DNA of 64,000 nt. Source: Trebonia sp963836195. GTDB lineage: Bacteria > Actinomycetota > Actinomycetes > Streptosporangiales > Streptosporangiaceae. Location of the stretch: NCBI GenBank assembly GCA_963836195.1, contig CAWIIX010000020.1, positions 744,001 through 808,000 of the forward strand, written 5' to 3'. Below the pieces are notes generated by a model. That model was given only the letters and a program-made list of their open reading frames with translations, ran no database searches and was not told where the DNA came from. Made by a program: the position numbers and the translations under genes. Shown piece after piece: positions 60,219-64,000 of this stretch (its first letter is position 1; every line of letters starts with the position of its first letter).

Positions 60219-61090
60219 CAGCTCTCGCCAATCGTTGTGGTGTTGGGGGTAGTGGAGAACAGGTTGACCTCGCCCGCGCCGGTGCGGCGGCCCCGGTGGC
60301 TGCCGATCGTGACGATCAGCATCAGGAACAGCCAGGTCACGACCAGCGCGATGATCGAGGCGGAGACCGAGATGTTCGCGTCCAGCTGGTCGGTCTGGAC
60401 GATCCAGACCGGGAACGTGGTGACCAGGTTGAGGCTGGCCATCGTGAACTCGCCCAGGCAGAGCGCGACGATCAGCACCGTCGACGAGAGCAGCGAGGTG
60501 CCCAGGTTCGGCAGGACCACCCGCCACATCGTGGTCAGCCAGCCGCCCCCGAGGTTGCTCGACGCCTCGGTCAGCGTCTTCAGGTCGATCGAGCGTAGCC
60601 CCGCGTCGATCGCCCGGTAGGCGAACGGCATCGCCAGGATGACGTACTCGATGCCGAGCAGCCACATGGTCGCCTTGAGCTGAATCGGGAAGACCTGGAG
60701 GACGCCGACCGTGAGCACGATCGGCGGGATCACGATCGGCAGGATCGTGATCGACTCAAGGAACCGGCGCATGGCGGGCAGCCGCAGGTGCACGTAGATC
60801 GTGGTCGGCACCATCAGCGCCATCGTGATCGCCCAGGTCATGGCCGCGATCTGGATCGAGGTCCAGAGCGAGGACCCGAACCCCGGCTGGGTGAACACCG
60901 AGCCGAAGGCCTTGACGCCGGCGAACCGGATCGCCGCGTACAGCGGGAGCAGGAAGTAGACGCCGGCGACGAGCAGGATCACCCACCGCCAGACGGGGAA
61001 CTTCCCGCTCCGCGACAGCGCGACCCCGGACTGCATGCGGCGCAGCCGCTGGAACCACCCCTGGGTCGCGTAATCGTTTATCGCAGCCAC
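60218..61090 (-). CDS. ABC transporter permease, PotC-like
   Basis: A 290-residue inner-membrane permease with six helices. It begins VAAINDYATQGWFQRLRRMQ, first helix VWRWVILLVAGVYFLLPLYA. The EAA loop reads LKTLTEASSNLGGGWLTTMW, RVVLPNLGTSLLSSTVLIVA, the site that docks with the ATPase. GTG 61090 overlaps the end of the other permease gene by 13 bp and has GGAGGG upstream. It pairs with the second permease to form the channel of the importer. The gene reads intact. Confidence 0.88.
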   Translation of the reverse strand: MAAINDYATQGWFQRLRRMQSGVALSRSGKFPVWRWVILLVAGVYFLLPLYAAIRFAGVKAFGSVFTQPGFGSSLWTSIQIAAMTWAITMALMVPTTIYVHLRLPAMRRFLESITILPIVIPPIVLTVGVLQVFPIQLKATMWLLGIEYVILAMPFAYRAIDAGLRSIDLKTLTEASSNLGGGWLTTMWRVVLPNLGTSLLSSTVLIVALCLGEFTMASLNLVTTFPVWIVQTDQLDANISVSASIIALVVTWLFLMLIVTIGSHRGRRTGAGEVNLFSTTPNTTTIGES

Positions 61091-62028
61091 TTCGCCGCCC
61101 TCCGCTGGAGCATGACGTACAGGACCATGAGCACGCCGATGATCAGCACCAGGCCGAGGCTGAGGGCCTTGCCGACGTTGCCCTGGCCCGCCACCACGTT
61201 CCCGTTGAGCAGGTTCCCGATCTGGATCGGGACCAGCGCGATGGTGCCGCCGGTGAGCGCCGCGGCGGTCGCGTAGGCCGACAGCGCCGACCCGAACAGC
61301 AGCATCAGGCAGCTCAGGAACGAGGGCATCAGCACCGGCCCGCCGACGTGCCGCCAGTAGCTCCAGGACCGCGCGCCGAGGTTCTCGGCCGCCTCGCGCC
61401 AGGCCGGGCGGAGCCCCTCGAGCGCGGGCAGGATGATCAGCACCATCAGCGGGATCTGGAAGTACATGTAGACCACGGCGACGCCGAAGAGGTCGAACAG
61501 GGTGAACCCGTGGGCGTAGAGGTTCACCCCGATGTTGTTCAGCCACCCGGTGATCAGCGCGGTCGAGGCCAGCGAGGAGATGAACAGGAACGCCAGCGGA
61601 ACACCGCCGAAGTTGGCGAACACGCCCGAGGCGGTGATCACCATCTGCCGCAGCCCTGCACTGCCGCGGCCCTTGGCGGTGAAGATCGCGTAGGCGATCA
61701 GCAGCCCGAAGATGCCGGGGATGATGGAGGCGATCAGCGACAGCTCGAGCGAGTTCTCGAAGCCCTTCAGGTAGGCGCCGTGGGCGGCGATGTCGATGTT
61801 GGAGAAGGTCCACGCGCCGGTGGACGAGCTCTGGAACGCCCCGATCAGCACCGCGATCAGCGGGATGAACAGGCCGATGATGATGTAGGCGGCGAACGGC
61901 ACGATGCCCGCGAGCCGGACGACCGCCTGTAGCGGTTTCGGTAGTCTGGCCAGCCGCCGTGAGACGCGGCCAGCCCCGGGGCCCGTCTGGGACCCCGGGG
62001 CCGTGACCAGTTCGGTCGTTTCGGCCAC
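61078..62028 (-). CDS. ABC transporter permease, PotB-like
   Basis: A 316-residue permease. The first helix is LAGIVPFAAYIIIGLFIPLI, AVLIGAF; the ATPase-docking loop is LRPAWREAAENLGARSWSYW, RHVGGPVLMPSFLSCLMLLF. The arrangement matches PotB/PhnU-type permeases for polyamine, iron and aminoethylphosphonate importers. The start is GTG 62028, two bases after the binding-protein stop. It ends in LQRRAAKWLR, overlapping the next permease gene. The gene reads intact. Confidence 0.88.
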   Translation of the reverse strand: MAETTELVTAPGSQTGPGAGRVSRRLARLPKPLQAVVRLAGIVPFAAYIIIGLFIPLIAVLIGAFQSSSTGAWTFSNIDIAAHGAYLKGFENSLELSLIASIIPGIFGLLIAYAIFTAKGRGSAGLRQMVITASGVFANFGGVPLAFLFISSLASTALITGWLNNIGVNLYAHGFTLFDLFGVAVVYMYFQIPLMVLIILPALEGLRPAWREAAENLGARSWSYWRHVGGPVLMPSFLSCLMLLFGSALSAYATAAALTGGTIALVPIQIGNLLNGNVVAGQGNVGKALSLGLVLIIGVLMVLYVMLQRRAAKWLR

Positions 62029-62030
62029 TA

Positions 62031-63218
62031 TCAGCCGCTAACGCTCGGCCACTGCTGGGTGACGACGCTCTCCGCCGCGGTGTTCTGCGCTGCGGTCGGC
62101 AGGTCAAGCCCGCCGCTGCCCGGGACCTGCGGAAGCGCCGCCTCCTCGGTCTTGTTGATCGTGCCGGCCGAGATCATCTCGGCCATCTCGATCGGCCGGG
62201 TCTCGCCGCCGAGGAAGAGGTTCTGGCCCTGGGTGGAGTAGAGGAACTCCTCCCACAGCCGGGCGGCGGCCGGGTCGGGCGCGGTCGTGCTGATCGCCTG
62301 GTCGTAGTAGCCGGCGTACTGGGCGTCGCTCGGGATGACGACCTTGAAGCCCTTGACGACGGTGGAGACCTCGGACGCGAGCAGGTAGTCCCACCAGATC
62401 AGGATCGGGGTGGCACCGGACTGCACGGTGGCCGGGGTGCCCTCGGTCGGGACGAAGTTGCCGACCTGCTTCAGCTGCTTGAAGTAGGCGACGCCGGGGG
62501 CGATGTTGGACAGCGAACCGCCGTTGGCGAGCGCGGCCGCGTAGACGGCGGCGAACGCGGAGCCGGTCTGGGCCGGGTCGCCGTCGATCGCGACCTGGTT
62601 CTTGTAGATCGGGTTAAGCAGCGACTTGAACGACGTCGGCGGGGTCTTCACCTTCGACGGGTCGTAGCCAATGGCGACGTAGCCGCCGTAGTCGGCGTAG
62701 TAGTCGCCGTTGGCGGCCTTGGCCGCGGCCGGGATGTCGTTCCAGGTCGCGACCTTGTACGGGGCCCACAGACCGGAGGTGTCGCCGCTGACCGCGAACG
62801 AGCTGCCGACGTCAACGACGTCGGGGGCGGTGCTCTTGCCCTTGAGCTCGTTGATCGCGCTGATCTCGTTCGCGCTCGAGCCCTCGGGGTTGGCGTCGGT
62901 GATCTTGATGCCGTACATGGCGGTGAACGCCTTCATGATCGCGCCGTAGTTCGCCCAGTTGGAGGGGAGCGTGATGACGTTCAGCTGCCCTTCCTTCTTG
63001 GCGGCGGCGACGAGGCCGTTCATGCCGCCGAAGGCGGCGGCCGAGGTGGCGGTGCTGGCGTCAACGGCGGCGGTGCTGGCACTCGAGGTGCCGCCCGTCG
63101 AGCTGGCGGCGGGGCTACTGCTCGAGGAGCTCGAGCAGCCTGCCGCGAGAAGAATGGAACCAACCGCGGCCACACTGGCCACGATCGCCTTGGATGCGCG
63201 CAAAATAAACCCTCCCAT
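62031..63218 (-). CDS. ABC transporter substrate-binding lipoprotein
   Basis: A 395-residue extracellular binding protein anchored as a lipoprotein: signal MGGFILRASKAIVASVAAVG, SILLAAGCS with the lipid-modified Cys28, then a Ser-rich linker. The two-lobe domain starts GMNGLVAAAKKEGQLNVITL, PSNWANYGAIMKAFTAMYGI and continues GYVAIGYDPSKVKTPPTSFK, DGDPAQTGSAFAAVYAAALA, TPILIWWDYLLASEVS. This is the spermidine/Fe(III)/2-aminoethylphosphonate-type family. It is the first gene of the importer-dioxygenase operon. Start ATG 63218; the ribosome site is buried in a hairpin (63220-63243). Confidence 0.88.
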   Translation of the reverse strand: MGGFILRASKAIVASVAAVGSILLAAGCSSSSSSSPAASSTGGTSSASTAAVDASTATSAAAFGGMNGLVAAAKKEGQLNVITLPSNWANYGAIMKAFTAMYGIKITDANPEGSSANEISAINELKGKSTAPDVVDVGSSFAVSGDTSGLWAPYKVATWNDIPAAAKAANGDYYADYGGYVAIGYDPSKVKTPPTSFKSLLNPIYKNQVAIDGDPAQTGSAFAAVYAAALANGGSLSNIAPGVAYFKQLKQVGNFVPTEGTPATVQSGATPILIWWDYLLASEVSTVVKGFKVVIPSDAQYAGYYDQAISTTAPDPAAARLWEEFLYSTQGQNLFLGGETRPIEMAEMISAGTINKTEEAALPQVPGSGGLDLPTAAQNTAAESVVTQQWPSVSG

Positions 63219-63219
63219 G

Positions 63220-63243
63220 CTGCCCCCAGGGATACCGGGGCAG
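63220..63243 (-). promoter_or_regulatory. Hairpin covering the ribosome site of the binding-protein gene
   Basis: On the transcript CUGCCCC (63243-63237) pairs perfectly with GGGGCAG (63226-63220), loop of 10 bases, ending one base before the AUG. The GGGGG ribosome site is inside the stem and loop edge, so translation would be low unless the hairpin opens. Confidence 0.55.
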
Positions 63244-63249
63244 GCCTGT

Positions 63250-63413
63250 GCATCTTGGCTAGACACGTGGAATCTTGGCTAACCATGCTGAACGGAAGGT
63301 TGCCGGACGATTGACCGCAACCGTCCGTTTCTCGGCATCTTGGCAGGACTAGTGGGAATCGTGCCGATACACGGTGAACGGGAGATTGCCGGGCGGTTGA
63401 GCCCAGCCCTCCG
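63250..63413. repeat. Imperfect tandem duplication of about 78 bp, period 85 bp
   Basis: Unit A (63250-63327) and unit B (63335-63413) both start GCATCTTGGC and both carry GTGGAATC or GTGGGAATC, then TGAACGGRAGRTTGCCGGRC, and end CCGTCCG or CCCTCCG. They lie in the leader of the binding-protein gene. In the transcript they precede the ribosome-site hairpin, so paired binding sites or tandem RNA structures are possible. Confidence 0.65.
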
Positions 63414-63472
63414 CCGCGTGGCAGTTCGGTCGAGGGCCGGGCGAGGCCAGGCCTTAGGTAGAGGCTGGGGCT

Positions 63473-63655
63473 TTACTCGCCGCGCTCCAGGTACCCCACC
63501 GTCTGGTAGTGCACCTCGAGCGCGTCCGCGAGCTCCCGGCGGGAGACGCCGCGCTCCGCGCGAAGCATCGCAATGCGGTTGTGAGCGGCTCGGCGGTGTC
63601 GTGCAGAGCGCGGGGTGGTGGCCGCGGTTATCAGCGCGGCAGTGGTCTTTCGCAT
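63473..63655 (-). pseudogene. Small XRE-type regulator cut short by a stop codon
   Basis: ATG 63655 opens MRKTTAALITAATTPRSARH, RRAAHNRIAMLRAERGVSRR, ELADALEVHYQTVGYLERGE, then TAA. In this family of roughly 70-residue helix-turn-helix proteins the text continues ERGEYSPSLYLALRIA. Here SPSLYL is still encoded in frame directly after the stop, so a TAC (Tyr) codon appears to have become TAA. The helix-turn-helix itself is intact, but the last helix that supports dimerisation is lost. It lies divergent from the exported-protein gene at 63845. Confidence 0.6.
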
Positions 63656-63721
63656 TTCTGTCTCCCTCGTTGACTTATTCGTTAAGCCTGGGTGACTGAA
63701 CTCTGCAGTCGTTGACTCTTC

Positions 63722-63750
63722 TTGACATTGCTAGTCAATTGTGATGATAT
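63722..63750 (+). promoter_or_regulatory. Strong promoter with TTGAC-N7-GTCAA dyad
   Basis: TTGACA (63722-63727), 17-bp spacer, TGATAT (63745-63750), in an A+T-rich gap. TTGAC (63722-63726) and GTCAA (63734-63738) form a dyad over the -35. It drives the plus-strand exported protein, leaving a leader of about 90 bases. Confidence 0.55.
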
Positions 63751-63844
63751 TCGGGCGAACCAGTCCGATCAGCCTCACTAATTTCCGACTGGTTCTGTCA
63801 TGCCCGGACATCCGGTCTCCAGGCCGGGAACACGCCATGGAGGT

Positions 63845-64000
63845 ATGCAGATCGTGAAATACCGGAAAATCGTCGTGGGCGCAATCGCAGTGCTCGCGCT
63901 GGCCGGGGGTGCGACTGTACCAGCGGCAGCCGCAGAACGGGCGCCCGCCAGATTCACCTCCAAGCCAATCGCGGTACGGGACACAAACGTGTCCGTGAGC
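63845..64000 (+). CDS. N-terminus of an exported protein (truncated by the window end)
   Basis: The frame from ATG 63845 (or GTG 63854, better spaced from GGAGG at 63839-63843) encodes a signal peptide, VKYRKIVVGAIAVLALAGGA, TVPAAAAERA, with a likely cleavage site after AAA. The mature start ARFTSKPIAVRDTNVSVS runs off the window. No domain can be recognised in this short part. The promoter at 63722-63750 belongs to this gene. Confidence 0.65.
   Translation, partial: MQIVKYRKIVVGAIAVLALAGGATVPAAAAERAPARFTSKPIAVRDTNVSVS

Noticed and set aside
1..64000. tRNA or rRNA genes
   Set aside because: No stretch with tRNA cloverleaf landmarks (GGTTCGAATC-type T loop with matching arms) or rRNA sequence was seen in any gap.

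Overview
This window comes from a very G+C-rich actinobacterium. Coding frames carry almost only G or C at third positions, so long spurious open frames run antisense to nearly every gene. The gene content agrees: an NADPH:F420 reductase, a TIGR03086/DinB-type protein, a CGNR zinc-finger protein, an Rv2629-like protein, an ECF42-type sigma factor with its YCII partner, a fused FadE34-like acyl-CoA dehydrogenase and many GTG starts. A Streptosporangiales-like soil actinomycete fits, but the sequence alone does not fix the genus. There is no rRNA, tRNA, CRISPR array, complete insertion sequence or prophage. About twenty genes are split by what look like single-base indels, often in G/C runs. Some of these genes are ordinary metabolic ones (hutU, an epimerase, an epoxide hydrolase), so uncorrected sequencing error is likely for many. 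A few loci are genuinely decayed: the APC permease at 24.96-26.3 kb, an SRPBCC remnant, an acetyl-CoA carboxylase remnant and a P-loop kinase fragment.

Layout. 0-3.4 kb: tail of a BNR-repeat exoprotein, a broken exoprotein gene, a CDF-type transporter, a threonine synthase-like enzyme, decayed fragments and an unusual low-G+C stretch with a 39-residue membrane-protein gene. 3.4-17.5 kb: regulator/enzyme pairs (AraC with DUF2000, LysR with an EamA exporter, MarR with TIGR03086, XRE with an SDR), an epoxide hydrolase and the double acyl-CoA dehydrogenase. 17.5-23.1 kb: an acyl-CoA synthetase, acetolactate decarboxylase and an MFS exporter with its MerR regulator. 23.1-35.6 kb: the most unusual part, described below, which also holds hutH and hutU. 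35.6-55.7 kb: MFS exporter, GH76 glycosidase, FAD monooxygenase, DUF427 protein, IclR, methyltransferase/CMD pair, ArsR/AHSA1 pair, ECF42/YCII pair, exported proteins and an IlvD/Edd sugar-acid dehydratase. 55.7-63.4 kb: an apparent organophosphonate-oxidation locus. 63.4-64 kb: a prematurely stopped XRE gene and the start of an exported protein.

Main novelty. A 15-bp sequence, CTTCTTGCTGTTATC, occurs eight times exactly and once with two mismatches. Eight of the nine copies lie between 24.0 and 35.6 kb, all at gene borders. Three cluster within 225 bp between an unrecognised helical-protein gene and a gene for a tyrosine-recombinase-fold protein that lacks the catalytic tyrosine and other active-site residues. 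Further along, same-orientation copies bracket single genes (npdG, then an epimerase) and an A+T-rich 15-bp perfect inverted repeat. In two places the motif itself supplies the stop codon of the adjacent gene. This looks like a dispersed recognition site or a cassette-boundary repeat tied to the degenerate recombinase. I do not know it as a described system.

Second locus. An HD-domain protein (55765-56352) carries the metal and substrate residues of the PhnZ/TmpB diiron oxygenases. A gamma-butyrobetaine-hydroxylase-type 2-oxoglutarate dioxygenase (57940-59079) fits TmpA. It is followed by a complete polyamine/2-aminoethylphosphonate-type ABC importer (59088-63218). Together they predict import of a (trimethyl)aminoethylphosphonate and its oxidation to phosphate plus glycine betaine or glycine. 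The leader of the binding-protein gene holds a roughly 78-bp tandem duplication and a hairpin that covers the ribosome binding site.
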